Of a stretch of 45,425 nt of DNA, positions 24,560-34,475 are shown piece after piece. The translations under genes were made by a program, and so were the position numbers. Source of the stretch: Epulopiscium sp. Nele67-Bin005 (lineage in GTDB: Bacteria; Bacillota; Clostridia; Lachnospirales; Cellulosilyticaceae). The DNA lies in the NCBI GenBank assembly GCA_002007365.1, contig LNZR01000027.1, positions 1 to 45,425 of the forward strand, in the 5' to 3' direction. The first letter of the stretch is position 1. Each line of letters begins with the position of its first letter. The notes beneath the pieces are model-generated. The model saw only the letters and a program-made list of their open reading frames with translations. It was not told where the DNA came from and did no database searches.

Positions 24560-25957
24560 ATGACCACTAAAGATTTGCAAATTAAAAAAATTGAACAAAA
24601 AGTAAGTAGGTTTATTGAGGAAGAAAAATTATTTTTGCCAAATACTCATATTTTGGTGGCTGTATCTGGAGGGGCTGACTCTATGATGCTTCTCCATTAT
24701 TTAAGAAACCACCAATATTTTTTAAAAATTCAGCTTTCAGTAGCTCATCTTAATCATCGAATAAGAGAAAATTCAGGTGATGATATGAATTTTGTGCAAC
24801 AAACTTGCAATGATTGGGAAATTCCATTTTTTGCAAAGTCTGTGGATATCAAAAAATTAGCTTTGGAAAATAAAGTTTCTGAGGAAGAATGTGCAAGAGA
24901 TGAGCGATATAAATTCTTTTTTTCGTTAGGAGCAGATAATATTGCTACGGCCCATAATCAAAACGACCAAGCAGAAACGTTAATTATGAGATTTTTGAGG
25001 GGGAGTGATGTTCGGGGGTTGGCTGGCATTTTGCCAAAAAGAAATCAAATAATAAGACCTGTTTTGTGTTTGACACGAGAGGAAATTGAGTATTATTGCA
25101 AATTCCATCAAATAAATTTTTGTATAGATGAAACTAACCTTTTGCCGATTTATACAAGAAATCGAATTCGTTTAGAGTGTATTCCATATATAGAAAAATA
25201 TTTAAATCCAAATATTGTGCATACATTATATCGCCATAGTCAACTCTATAGAGAGGAAGACGAATTTTTGGAGGGATATGTAAAGAGTTGTTATGAGGAA
25301 TGTGTAATACAAACTAATAATGCACATACTATTATATTTAAGAGAATAGTAAAAGAAAGTATTTATATTCAAAAAAGAGTAATTTTAAAATCAATAGAAA
25401 AATTGGTGGGGAATACAAAAAATATAAGTTCACAGCATATTGAGGATATAATAAATTTGGCTAATAATCAAAGTGGAAGAAAGATTGATTTGCCGAATAA
25501 TATTTTTGTAATTAAAAGTTTGGAGAATATAGAAATTTATAAAAATAAACCTGCTCCTACAAATATTGTTGAAATTTGTGAATTAAAAGAAGGGGAGAAT
25601 TTCTTTTTAAATTATAAAATTATTGTAGAGATTTGTATAATATCACATAAAACATTTGTACAAACCGTGGAAAATATGTATACTAAATTTATTGATTATG
25701 ATAAAATAAAAAATGGTCTAAATATTAGGGTGAGGCAAGCAGGAGATAAAATTACTTTATCAGGGGGAACAAAAAAATTAAAGAAATTTTTTATTGATGA
25801 GAAAGTTCCTTTAAAAGACCGTGATACTACGCCATTAATTGTTGATGGTCAGGAGGTTGTGTGGGTGGTTGGTAGCCGTTTAAGCACCAATTATTATATC
25901 CAAGATACAACTACAAAAATGCTAAAGATTAGTATATTAAAAAGAGAAAATTTATAG
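24560..25957 (+). CDS. tilS: tRNA(Ile)-lysidine synthetase
   Basis: Converts C34 of the CAU-anticodon tRNA-Ile to lysidine with ATP, so that it reads AUA and is charged with isoleucine; essential in bacteria. The PP-loop signature VAVSGGADSMMLL is at ~31-43. HLNHRIRENSGDD, then TAHNQNDQAETLIMRFLRGS (~131-150) with the conserved HNxxDQAET-type motif and TRNRIRLECIPYI follow. The C-terminal TilS domains extend to 465 residues, the usual length. AAGGA precedes ATG at 24560. It is followed after 11 bases by hpt and then ftsH, the classical Firmicute order. Confidence 0.96.
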   Translation: MTTKDLQIKKIEQKVSRFIEEEKLFLPNTHILVAVSGGADSMMLLHYLRNHQYFLKIQLSVAHLNHRIRENSGDDMNFVQQTCNDWEIPFFAKSVDIKKLALENKVSEEECARDERYKFFFSLGADNIATAHNQNDQAETLIMRFLRGSDVRGLAGILPKRNQIIRPVLCLTREEIEYYCKFHQINFCIDETNLLPIYTRNRIRLECIPYIEKYLNPNIVHTLYRHSQLYREEDEFLEGYVKSCYEECVIQTNNAHTIIFKRIVKESIYIQKRVILKSIEKLVGNTKNISSQHIEDIINLANNQSGRKIDLPNNIFVIKSLENIEIYKNKPAPTNIVEICELKEGENFFLNYKIIVEICIISHKTFVQTVENMYTKFIDYDKIKNGLNIRVRQAGDKITLSGGTKKLKKFFIDEKVPLKDRDTTPLIVDGQEVVWVVGSRLSTNYYIQDTTTKMLKISILKRENL

Positions 25958-25968
25958 GAGGCTGTGGT

Positions 25969-26508
25969 ATGTTATCTAATTTAGAAATCCTTATTAGTGA
26001 AAATGACATACAAACTAGGGTCAATGAACTTGCCAAGCAAATTTCTAATGATTATAAGGAAAAAGATTTAGTTATGCTTTGTGTATTAAAGGGTGGAGTT
26101 ATGTTTATGGCTGATTTGGCCAAACAAATAACTGTTCCTCTGGTTATGGAATTTTTGGTGGTATCAAGTTATGGAAACGACACCAAAAGTTCTGGCAAAG
26201 TAAGCGTTTTGAATGATTTGAGTGGTACTATTAAAGGTAGGGATATATTAATAGTAGAAGATATTATTGATACTGGTCAAACTCTAAATTATTTAGTACA
26301 ATATTTAAATACTAAAGAAGCTAGAACTATTAAAATTTGTACTTTGTTGGATAAAAAGGAGCAAAGAATTACAAATGTTAATGTTGATTATATAGGCTTT
26401 ACTGTTCCTAACGCATTTGTCGTGGGGTATGGTTTAGATTATCAGCAATACTATAGAAACTTACCCTATATAGCAGTAAATAATATGATAAGTAGAGAGG
26501 AGAGTTAG
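25969..26508 (+). CDS. hpt: Hypoxanthine phosphoribosyltransferase
   Basis: Purine salvage enzyme that joins hypoxanthine or guanine to PRPP, giving IMP or GMP in the cytoplasm; PRPP comes from prs, also in this window. 179 residues is typical. The PRPP loop ILIVEDIIDTGQTLNYLV is at ~86-103. The flexible loop VSSYGNDTKSSGKVSV precedes it, and CTLLDKKEQRITNVNVDYIG with VVGYGLDYQQYYRNLPYI near the C-terminus contacts the base. TAGGAGG lies before ATG at 25969. It is tightly packed between tilS and ftsH. Confidence 0.97.
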   Translation: MLSNLEILISENDIQTRVNELAKQISNDYKEKDLVMLCVLKGGVMFMADLAKQITVPLVMEFLVVSSYGNDTKSSGKVSVLNDLSGTIKGRDILIVEDIIDTGQTLNYLVQYLNTKEARTIKICTLLDKKEQRITNVNVDYIGFTVPNAFVVGYGLDYQQYYRNLPYIAVNNMISREES

Positions 26509-26511
26509 ACA

Positions 26512-28533
26512 TTGAAAGGAAAATTTAAAGGAGGCATTATATATCTTGTTATAGTAGGAATACTTTTTATTGCAGTATTCTTTGGAGCAAGTCAGACAAT
26601 GCAAAACCAGCCCCAAGAGCTAACCCTTGGCGAGTTAAAGCTTAATATTGAGCAAGCCAACGTACAAGAGATGTATATAGAAGAATCAGGAAGTACAGCG
26701 TTTGTTACTGTGATTTTAAAAGATAGTGGAATTCAGACAACGCTTCCGTTAAATAGTGAAGTTTTTAATGCGTATTTATATTCGTTGCCAACAAATTTGT
26801 TGGTTGATATGAACGTTATGCCAACAGAGCAACAGCCGAGTATGTTTTTTCCAATAATGCAAATTATACTTATTGTTGGTATGTTTGTATTTATTATGGT
26901 ATTTTTTATGCAACAAATGCAAGGTGGAGGCGGTGGTGGCCGTGTTATGTCATTTGGAAAAAGCAAAGCTAAAATGACTATTGATGATAAAGGCACAACC
27001 ACGTTTAAAGATGTTGCTGGTTTAGATGAGGAAAAAGAAGAAGTTAGAGAGCTTGTTGACTTTCTTAAAAATCCTAAAAAATATACTGAAGTTGGAGCAA
27101 AAATTCCAAAAGGAGTACTTTTAGTTGGACCTCCAGGAACTGGTAAAACACTTCTTGCAAAAGCAGTAGCAGGTGAGGCTGCAGTTCCGTTTTTTAGTAT
27201 TTCTGGTTCGGATTTCGTAGAAATGTTTGTTGGGGTTGGGGCATCTCGTGTGCGTGATCTTTTTGAGCAAGCTAAGAAAAACTCTCCAGCTATTGTATTT
27301 ATTGATGAGATTGATGCTGTTGGACGTAAGCGTGGAGCTGGTCTTGGTGGTGGTCATGATGAGAGAGAGCAAACTCTAAACCAATTACTAGTTGAGATGG
27401 ACGGTTTTGGGGTTAATGAAGGGGTTATTATTATGGCGGCTACAAACCGTGCTGATGTTCTTGACCCAGCATTATTAAGACCGGGTCGATTTGACAGACA
27501 GGTGGTTGTTGGTAGACCAGATGTTAAAGGTCGTGAGGCAATCTTGAAGGTTCATGCAAAAGGTAAACCGTTAAATGAAGATGTTGATATCAAAGTAATT
27601 GCAAGAACTACTCCAGGATTTACAGGAGCAGATTTGGCAAACCTTATGAATGAGGCAGCTCTTCTTACTGCAAGACACAACAAGCGTGCAATTGATATGG
27701 AAGAAGTACAAAAAGCATTTATCAAAATTACTGTTGGGACAGAAAAGAAAAGTCATCTTGTATCAGATAGAGAAAGAAAAATTACTGCGTATCATGAAGT
27801 TGGGCATGCGCTTATCCATGAACTTTTAGATGGCCTAGACCCAGTTCATAGTGTTTCTATTATTCCAACAGGAATGGCAGGAGGGTATACTATGCCACTT
27901 CCTCGAGAAGATAGAATGTATATGTCAAAATCTCGTATGTTAGCTGAGATAGTTTCTTTGCTTGGAGGACGTGCGGCAGAAGAAATTATTTTTGGAGATA
28001 TTACAACAGGAGCAAGTAATGATATTGAAAGAGCTACTCAAACAGCACGTGATATGGTTACAAAATACGGTATGAGTGAGCTAGGTCCAATTAAATATGG
28101 AGATGAGCAAGGTGAAGTTTTCCTTGGGCGTGACTTTAACCAAACTCGTAATTATAGTGAGGATATTGCAACAAAAATTGACCAACATATTAGAGCTATC
28201 GTTGAGAATGCATATACTGAGGCATTGGCAATTTTAAATGAGCATATCGAAACTCTAAAATATGCATCTGAAATTTTAATTATCAAAGAAAAAATCACTG
28301 GGAATGAGTTTAGAAAGCTTATGAAAGGTGAGGAAATTGATACAGAAAATAGAGAAGAGATGACTATTTTTGAAATGAGTGAGCAAATGCAACAAGTTGA
28401 AAAAAGTGGTAAAGTTGATGGGTCATCTGGTATTTTTATAAAAGAAGGTAAGCCATCAGATGAGATTTTTATTGAGGAAGAAAAAGGCGTAGATATTGCT
28501 CCTTATGTTGAAGAAGATGAGGACGATATTTAA
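26512..28533 (+). CDS. ftsH: ATP-dependent zinc metalloprotease FtsH
   Basis: A 673-residue membrane-anchored AAA+ protease that degrades unassembled membrane proteins and short-lived regulators. Transmembrane helices lie at ~9-25 and ~113-136, with a small outer domain between. A Gly-rich hinge ([19 protein letters not shown]) leads to the AAA module with Walker A GPPGTGKT (206-213), Walker [12 protein letters not shown], and the second-region motif [19 protein letters not shown]. The protease part has the zinc site HEVGH (428-432). The acidic C-terminal tail is typically variable. The start is TTG at 26512, three bases after the hpt stop and preceded by GAGAGGAGAG. It is the last gene of the tilS unit. 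Confidence 0.98.
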   Translation: MKGKFKGGIIYLVIVGILFIAVFFGASQTMQNQPQELTLGELKLNIEQANVQEMYIEESGSTAFVTVILKDSGIQTTLPLNSEVFNAYLYSLPTNLLVDMNVMPTEQQPSMFFPIMQIILIVGMFVFIMVFFMQQMQGGGGGGRVMSFGKSKAKMTIDDKGTTTFKDVAGLDEEKEEVRELVDFLKNPKKYTEVGAKIPKGVLLVGPPGTGKTLLAKAVAGEAAVPFFSISGSDFVEMFVGVGASRVRDLFEQAKKNSPAIVFIDEIDAVGRKRGAGLGGGHDEREQTLNQLLVEMDGFGVNEGVIIMAATNRADVLDPALLRPGRFDRQVVVGRPDVKGREAILKVHAKGKPLNEDVDIKVIARTTPGFTGADLANLMNEAALLTARHNKRAIDMEEVQKAFIKITVGTEKKSHLVSDRERKITAYHEVGHALIHELLDGLDPVHSVSIIPTGMAGGYTMPLPREDRMYMSKSRMLAEIVSLLGGRAAEEIIFGDITTGASNDIERATQTARDMVTKYGMSELGPIKYGDEQGEVFLGRDFNQTRNYSEDIATKIDQHIRAIVENAYTEALAILNEHIETLKYASEILIIKEKITGNEFRKLMKGEEIDTENREEMTIFEMSEQMQQVEKSGKVDGSSGIFIKEGKPSDEIFIEEEKGVDIAPYVEEDEDDI

Positions 28534-28554
28534 AATTTCCGTTAATTTACTATA

Positions 28555-28583
28555 TTGCCTAAATTTTTAAAAAGTGATATAAA
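28555..28583 (+). promoter_or_regulatory. Promoter for birA operon, nested in the ftsH terminator
   Basis: TTGCCT-17-TATAAA. The -10 overlaps the left arm of the terminator, and transcription would start at ~28590, so the new transcript would lack the left arm and escape termination. Confidence 0.6.
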
Positions 28584-28616
28584 GCACCTATGAGCCTAGC
28601 TTGTAGGTGCTTTTTT
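28581..28616 (+). terminator. Terminator of the tilS-hpt-ftsH unit
   Basis: Perfect 10-base arms AAAGCACCTA (28581-28590) and TAGGTGCTTT (28604-28613) and a T-run to 28616. The birA ribosome binding site GGAGG begins at the very next base. Confidence 0.88.
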
Positions 28617-28625
28617 GGAGGTCAA

Positions 28626-29411
28626 ATGAAAAAATATTTAGAAAATGCGTTAGAAACTGAAATATTAGGCAAAAATATAATATACTACGATGAAGTTAGT
28701 TCGACTAATATCGTAGCTAAAGACCTAATGCGAAAAGGTGTTGCGCAAGGTACAATAATTATTGCCAACTATCAAACTGAAGGAAAAGGCAGACAAGGAA
28801 AAAATTGGGTAGAAACTAAAGGAGAAGGAATAGCTTTTAGTATAATTTTATACCCAAATTATAATATCGAAAAAATTTCTATATTAACTTTGATAACAGG
28901 CATTGTAGTTTGTCAAAGTTTGAGAGAAATTACTGGTTATCCCCTAAAAATTAAGTGGCCAAATGATATAATTTTAAATGGAAAGAAGATTTGTGGAATA
29001 CTTACAGAAGCAATTAATATAGAAGATGGATATGGTGTGGTAGTTGGAATTGGGATTAATGTTAATAATGTACAGTTTGCACAAGAAACACCTTATGCAA
29101 GTTCGCTATATTTGGAATGTTTGAGACGTTTTAACCGAGCTGATATAATAAGTGTTATATTAAAAAAACTAGAAACAAGTTATAAAATATACCAAACACA
29201 CAAAAATTTTGTAAATTTTATAGATATTTATGAGGAGTTGTGTTTAAATATAGGTGAAGCGATTTATATAAAGCAAAACGGCGCTAAAGTAAAGGCGTAT
29301 GTATTAGGGGTAACGAAAGATGGCAATTTATCAGTACAATACGATAAAGGTCATGTAGGCGAAATCTCCAGTGGCGAGGTTTCCATTCGAGGGATTTATG
29401 GATATAGTTAA
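28626..29411 (+). CDS. birA: Biotin--[biotin carboxyl-carrier protein] ligase
   Basis: Activates biotin as biotinyl-AMP and attaches it to a lysine of carboxylase carrier domains. 261 residues from ATG at 28626, which follows GGAGG at 28617-28621; an upstream in-frame ATG at 28590 lies in the terminator hairpin and has no site. The catalytic motif GKGRQGKNWVE is at ~55-65. KWPNDIILNGKKICGILTEA and VVGIGINVNN follow, then a small SH3-like C-terminal domain (ENKVY-equivalent around IYIKQNGAKVKAYVLG). No N-terminal helix-turn-helix is present, so this is the short form without repressor activity. It leads a six-gene run to lysS. Confidence 0.93.
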   Translation: MKKYLENALETEILGKNIIYYDEVSSTNIVAKDLMRKGVAQGTIIIANYQTEGKGRQGKNWVETKGEGIAFSIILYPNYNIEKISILTLITGIVVCQSLREITGYPLKIKWPNDIILNGKKICGILTEAINIEDGYGVVVGIGINVNNVQFAQETPYASSLYLECLRRFNRADIISVILKKLETSYKIYQTHKNFVNFIDIYEELCLNIGEAIYIKQNGAKVKAYVLGVTKDGNLSVQYDKGHVGEISSGEVSIRGIYGYS

Positions 29412-29440
29412 GACTTGATTAGAGAAAAAGGAGTTTATCA

Positions 29441-29881
29441 ATGGAAAAGCAGTTAGTTTTATGTGTTTCATCTCAAGTACAAAAGTATTATTTTGAAAAG
29501 GAATTTAAAGAAATGCCTTATGGTTTTAGACAAGAGTTATTAGCATCAATGATTAAAATCGCTCAACGTGCTAAGGCTACAATAATGCTTGGGTTTTACA
29601 ATAACGGGGACATTTACATCAAGGAACATCATGAAGAAGGTGTAATTTTTGATGAAATTGGGTTAGCATTAGAAATTAAAGCGTTCCAATCTGAAAAGAA
29701 AGAACTTATTAAAATGCTCAAAAAATGGTATATGCTTTACTATATGGCTGAAGGAAAAATTGTTAGAAAAATTTTGGTTATGCAAAACCAAGGTCTTGAA
29801 AAAGAAGAAATTATCGAGAAAATGGTAAGCTGGGCTGGCGAAGAAAAGCAAGAATTTGTTGAGATGCTATTAGAAGGATAA
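29441..29881 (+). CDS. Small conserved protein, possibly DUF6145 family
   Basis: 146 residues, soluble and highly charged, no signal peptide. It starts MEKQLVLCVSSQVQKYYFEK and contains GVIFDEIGLALEIKAFQSEK and a lysine- and glutamate-rich C-terminal half (YYMAEGKIVRKILVMQNQGL). Its position between birA and dusB and the IxFDEIGxALxIK-type segment match my memory of DUF6145 proteins of Lachnospiraceae, but I could not check it. AAAAGGAG precedes ATG at 29441. Function unknown; gaps of 29 and 45 bases put it in the birA-lysS operon. Confidence 0.72.
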   Translation: MEKQLVLCVSSQVQKYYFEKEFKEMPYGFRQELLASMIKIAQRAKATIMLGFYNNGDIYIKEHHEEGVIFDEIGLALEIKAFQSEKKELIKMLKKWYMLYYMAEGKIVRKILVMQNQGLEKEEIIEKMVSWAGEEKQEFVEMLLEG

Positions 29882-29926
29882 TTTAGCATAAAAGTGTGAA
29901 GAAATTAAGATGGAAAGGTGTCATCA

Positions 29927-30901
29927 GTGAAACTAAAAAATATTACGACATCAAACAACGTGTTTTTAGCGCCTATGGCTGGAATTACCGATTTGCCATA
30001 TAGATTGATTTGCAAGCAGTTTGGCTGTGGTATGATGTACACAGAAATGGTGAGTGCAAAAGGGCTTCTTTACAAAAACGATAAATCGGACGTTTTACTC
30101 GGAATTCACGAAGATGAACACCCAGTAGGGGCGCAAATTTTTGGTAGCGATGCCAATATAATAAGTGAGATGGCTAAAAAAGTTGAAGATACCGAAGTAG
30201 ATTTTATTGATATAAACATGGGTTGTCCTGCTCCTAAAATAACCAAAAACGGAGAAGGTTCAGCCCTTCTAAAAAACCCAGAATTAATTGGAGAAATTGT
30301 TCATAAAACAGCGAGGGCTATTAGCAAGCCCTTGACTGTTAAAATTAGAAAAGGTTTTGATATTGATGAAAATAATGCTATTTTGGTAGCAAAAATTATT
30401 GAGCAAGCAGGAGCTAGTGCTATTACTTTGCATGGTAGAACTCGTGAGCAATACTATAGTGGAGAAGCTGATTGGAAAACTATAAAAGATGTAAAAGAAG
30501 CAATTAGCATTCCTTTAATAGGAAATGGAGATATAAGAACTCCAGAAGATGCAAAAAGAATGTTTGAATTTACAAAGTGTGACGCAGTAATGATTGGTCG
30601 GGCAGCACAAGGAAATCCTTGGATTTTTGAGAGAACTGTTCATTATTTAAATACGGGAGAGTTACTTCCTGAGCCTACTTTTGATGAGAGAGAGGAAGTT
30701 ATTTTACGACACGCCAACTATTTAATTGAGTATAAAGGTGAATACATTGGAATGCGAGAAATTAGAACTCATTTGGCGGCCTATATTAAGGGACTTCATG
30801 GAGCATCACAATTTAGAAAAACTCTTACAAAAGTTGCGTCTTTAGATGAAATAAAACGTGAACTAGAAAATATTAGAAAAGCAATTGAAGTAAATGAGTA
30901 A
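29927..30901 (+). CDS. dusB: tRNA-dihydrouridine synthase
   Basis: FMN- and NADPH-dependent enzyme that reduces specific uridines in the tRNA D loop. The start is taken as GTG at 29927, six bases after AAAGGTG; the in-frame GTG at 29918 overlaps that site. The 324-residue TIM barrel carries FLAPMAGITDLPYRLICKQF, IDINMGCPAPKITKNGEGSA with the catalytic cysteine in GCPAP, TLHGRTREQYYSGEADW, and the phosphate/FMN loop GNGDIRTPEDA with MIGRAAQGNPWIF. A C-terminal helical tRNA-binding domain ends the protein. The DusB subtype is inferred from similarity; it lies upstream of greA and lysS as in other clostridia. Confidence 0.94.
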   Translation: MKLKNITTSNNVFLAPMAGITDLPYRLICKQFGCGMMYTEMVSAKGLLYKNDKSDVLLGIHEDEHPVGAQIFGSDANIISEMAKKVEDTEVDFIDINMGCPAPKITKNGEGSALLKNPELIGEIVHKTARAISKPLTVKIRKGFDIDENNAILVAKIIEQAGASAITLHGRTREQYYSGEADWKTIKDVKEAISIPLIGNGDIRTPEDAKRMFEFTKCDAVMIGRAAQGNPWIFERTVHYLNTGELLPEPTFDEREEVILRHANYLIEYKGEYIGMREIRTHLAAYIKGLHGASQFRKTLTKVASLDEIKRELENIRKAIEVNE

Positions 30902-30911
30902 TATAGCTTAG

Positions 30912-30944
30912 CCACCTTGAATAGTGTATTTATGATAGGTGGTG
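30912..30944 (+). promoter_or_regulatory. Hairpin that could hide the ribosome binding site of the next gene
   Basis: CCACCT (30912-30917) is the exact complement of AGGTGG (30937-30942), the ribosome binding site of the gene at 30950. A six-base stem with a 19-base loop could limit its translation. Confidence 0.35.
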
Positions 30945-30949
30945 ATAAG

Positions 30950-31828
30950 TTGAGCAAATTTGGGATAATCAATTTTGAAAAAAAGGAACAAGAAATAGAG
31001 CCTGAGCCAAAAAAATTTAGGGCTTTTTTGTTTTCTAAGTTCAAGCAAGAAAGAGAAATTGGAATAAGATATATGCCCCTAAATTATAAAGAAGGGGAAG
31101 GGTTTTGCATTACGATTGAAGAAGATTTTTCATGTATAAATGAAGAAGATTGGGGTAATATAGAAGAAACTTTAATTAATCAAAATATTTTGCATATAGC
31201 AAAGCCTAACAATGTGCCAAATTTACCGTTTGAACGCATTGAAATTTATAATGGATATCGCATGAATGCATTACTTTGTGGGCATTTGTGGGGATATATT
31301 AATAAGTATCGCTTGATACATAAAAAAGGCGTTTATGCACAAGTTGGAATTATTGATGGTGATATTAATGCAACACTAAATGCAGTAGGAACGTTGATGG
31401 ATAAGGTGTTAAATTTAACGATTTTTACATCAACTCCAGAAGCTTATAAAGATACTGTAGTACGAGTTTATCAAGCTGAAAAAATTTATATTAAACTTAT
31501 GTATCCAAATGCACGAGCAATAAGTGAGATGGATATAGTATTTGATTTATCGGCAAATCCAGAATATATAAGATTTTCAAAAGCAACAGCAATTTTTATT
31601 TGTTTAGTGCCACCAAGATATAAGCCAAAGCCCAAAGAATTAAGCCCAAGAATTTGGTATAGCTTTGATATTATTTGGCAAAAGGATATTGTAAGTACAC
31701 AATTATTTGAGGCAATTTTGATGGCTGAAGGCTATACAAAAGGGATTTTGCGCCGAAAAATGGATACATTTGATATTAAAATTAGGGAAGTTAACACAAA
31801 ATATGAATTGACAAGCCTAGTAGAGTAA
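30950..31828 (+). CDS. Conserved-looking protein of unknown function
   Basis: 292 residues from TTG at 30950, which follows AGGTGGTG; an ATG further upstream (30917) has no ribosome binding site. No signal peptide or transmembrane helix. A charged N-terminal segment (KKEQEIEPEPKKFRAFLFSK) is followed by alternating beta/alpha sequence. Around ~125-200, VYAQVGIIDGDINATLNAVG followed by LTIFTSTPEAYKDTV and MDIVFDLSANPEYI has the rhythm of a Rossmann-type fold, but no complete nucleotide-binding signature. A late segment is YKPKPKELSPRIWYSFDIIW. I do not recognise the family. It sits between dusB and greA with gaps under 60 bases, so it is made from the same transcript. Confidence 0.6.
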   Translation: MSKFGIINFEKKEQEIEPEPKKFRAFLFSKFKQEREIGIRYMPLNYKEGEGFCITIEEDFSCINEEDWGNIEETLINQNILHIAKPNNVPNLPFERIEIYNGYRMNALLCGHLWGYINKYRLIHKKGVYAQVGIIDGDINATLNAVGTLMDKVLNLTIFTSTPEAYKDTVVRVYQAEKIYIKLMYPNARAISEMDIVFDLSANPEYIRFSKATAIFICLVPPRYKPKPKELSPRIWYSFDIIWQKDIVSTQLFEAILMAEGYTKGILRRKMDTFDIKIREVNTKYELTSLVE

Positions 31829-31885
31829 GTTATAATTTTTAAATTATTGAATTGATTGTACAACGAGAAAGGGAGTTTTAAATAT

Positions 31886-32362
31886 ATGTCAACTAAACAA
31901 ATTTTATTAACAAAAGCAGGAATTCATGAGTTAGAGTCTGAATTAGAAGTACTAAAAACAGAAGAGCGTGCAAAAGTAGCTCAAGAATTAAAAGAAGCTA
32001 GAGCGCAAGGGGATTTATCAGAAAATGCTGAGTACGATGCTGCAAAAGATAGACAAGCTGAGATTGAAACTCGTATCGTTGAAATTGAGAAGATGTTAAA
32101 AAATGTAGTTGTAATTGATGCAGAAGAAGAGGAAACAGATGTTTTAAAACCAGGGCATACGGTTACACTCTATGATGAGGAGTTTGAGGAAGAAGTAACA
32201 TATTTAATAGTAGGTTCTACAGAAGCTGACCCACTAAACGGAAAGTTATCAAACGAATCTCCAGTAGGAGCGGCACTTCTTGGTCACCGTGTTGGCGATG
32301 TTATAGAGGTGGATACGAACGTTGGAAAACAAATATATAAAATTTTATCAATAACTAACTAA
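31886..32362 (+). CDS. greA: Transcript cleavage/elongation factor GreA
   Basis: Rescues backtracked RNA polymerase by stimulating cleavage of the RNA 3' end through the secondary channel. From ATG at 31886 the product is 158 residues, exactly the normal GreA length; an upstream in-frame start at 31856 would add an unrelated tail and lacks a site. GAAAGGGAG lies before the chosen start. The N-terminal coiled coil carries the acidic tip GDLSENAEYDAAKD (conserved Asp/Glu) and the C-terminal FKBP-like domain shows ESPVGAALLGHRVGDVIEV. It is followed by lysS, as in many Firmicutes. Confidence 0.97.
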   Translation: MSTKQILLTKAGIHELESELEVLKTEERAKVAQELKEARAQGDLSENAEYDAAKDRQAEIETRIVEIEKMLKNVVVIDAEEEETDVLKPGHTVTLYDEEFEEEVTYLIVGSTEADPLNGKLSNESPVGAALLGHRVGDVIEVDTNVGKQIYKILSITN

Positions 32363-32415
32363 AGTATAGGTTTTATTTTTTTTGATTATCGATAAAAACT
32401 ATTAGGAACAACTAA

Positions 32416-33918
<1,503 letters not shown>

Positions 33919-33919
33919 T

Positions 33920-33949
33920 AAAAAGCTCCTATTTGTTAGGAGCTTTTTT
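33920..33949 (+). terminator. Terminator of lysS
   Basis: Perfect stem AAAAGCTCCTA / TAGGAGCTTTT around TTTGT, ending in T-run. Confidence 0.93.
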
Positions 33950-34003
33950 GTTGCGCAAAAATGATTGTTGGAAAAAGTGAAATTCAAAAATCGTGATGAA
34001 CTG

Positions 34004-34045
34004 CTTTTTTTGTCCTACGATTGAACTTTTTTGTCATACAATGAA
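34004..34045 (+). repeat. Two tandem direct repeats of ~22 bases
   Basis: 34004-34025 and 34026-34045 share the frame C-T(6-7)-GTC-x-TAC-x-AT(T)GAA. A period of about two helical turns suits side-by-side binding of a regulator dimer; the role is unproven. Confidence 0.45.
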
Positions 34046-34330
34046 GAGTTACAAAGCATTTAAGGAATAATAGTGTCATAAATTTGCTGAAAATAAAATT
34101 TTATTATGGCTAAGATATATTTTTAAGTTAAACTATTACAATAAAATGATAAAAAATTTTTCAAACTATGAATAAGATATGTCGATATTGAAAAATTATG
34201 CTATTTAATTTTTAGTATGTTAAAATTTAATTTTTATAATATTTATAGAAGCAAGATATAATAAAAATAATATAGATTTAACATGTGTAAAAACCAATAT
34301 AATCTATAATATAACAAAAAAGTAAAAAAC

Positions 34331-34358
34331 TTGACGATAAACAATTTTAGATTATAAT
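34331..34358 (+). promoter_or_regulatory. Promoter of the first chemoreceptor
   Basis: TTGACG-16-TATAAT: one -35 mismatch, perfect -10. The leader would be ~110 bases. Confidence 0.75.
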
Positions 34359-34475
34359 TGAATTAGGCAAAAGCCCCCCTACATAAATATAAGCAAATTG
34401 AATAAAAAATATATGAAATATTACTATATTGGGTAGATTTTAACATAATTAGTAGACAGATTTCAAAGGAGAAGA

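Larger units (their letters stand above)
33950..34475 (+). other. Upstream region of the chemoreceptor array
   Basis: 526 very AT-rich bases without an ORF. It holds a pair of ~22-base direct repeats (34004-34045), a weak sigma-D-like pair (TCAA ... GTCGATAT, 34161-34188) and the promoter at 34331-34358. No c-di-GMP riboswitch features were found. Confidence 0.5.

Noticed and set aside
23974-24560. Complete IS200/IS605 insertion sequence
   Set aside because: Only a TnpA-like gene with dead HUH motif; no tnpB, no recognisable subterminal hairpins at both ends, and its own promoter and spacing look like a resident gene.
34161-34188. Sigma-D (flagellar) promoter before receptor 1: TCAA ... GTCGATAT
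   Set aside because: Both boxes have mismatches and the spacing is one base off; it is ~290 bases from the gene while a much better sigma-A promoter lies closer.
34360-34475. c-di-GMP riboswitch before receptor 1 (GGCAAAAGCC resembles part of one)
   Set aside because: The rest of the class I or II aptamer (conserved GNRA loop, receptor and P2/P3 pattern) is absent; it is only a short hairpin-like string.
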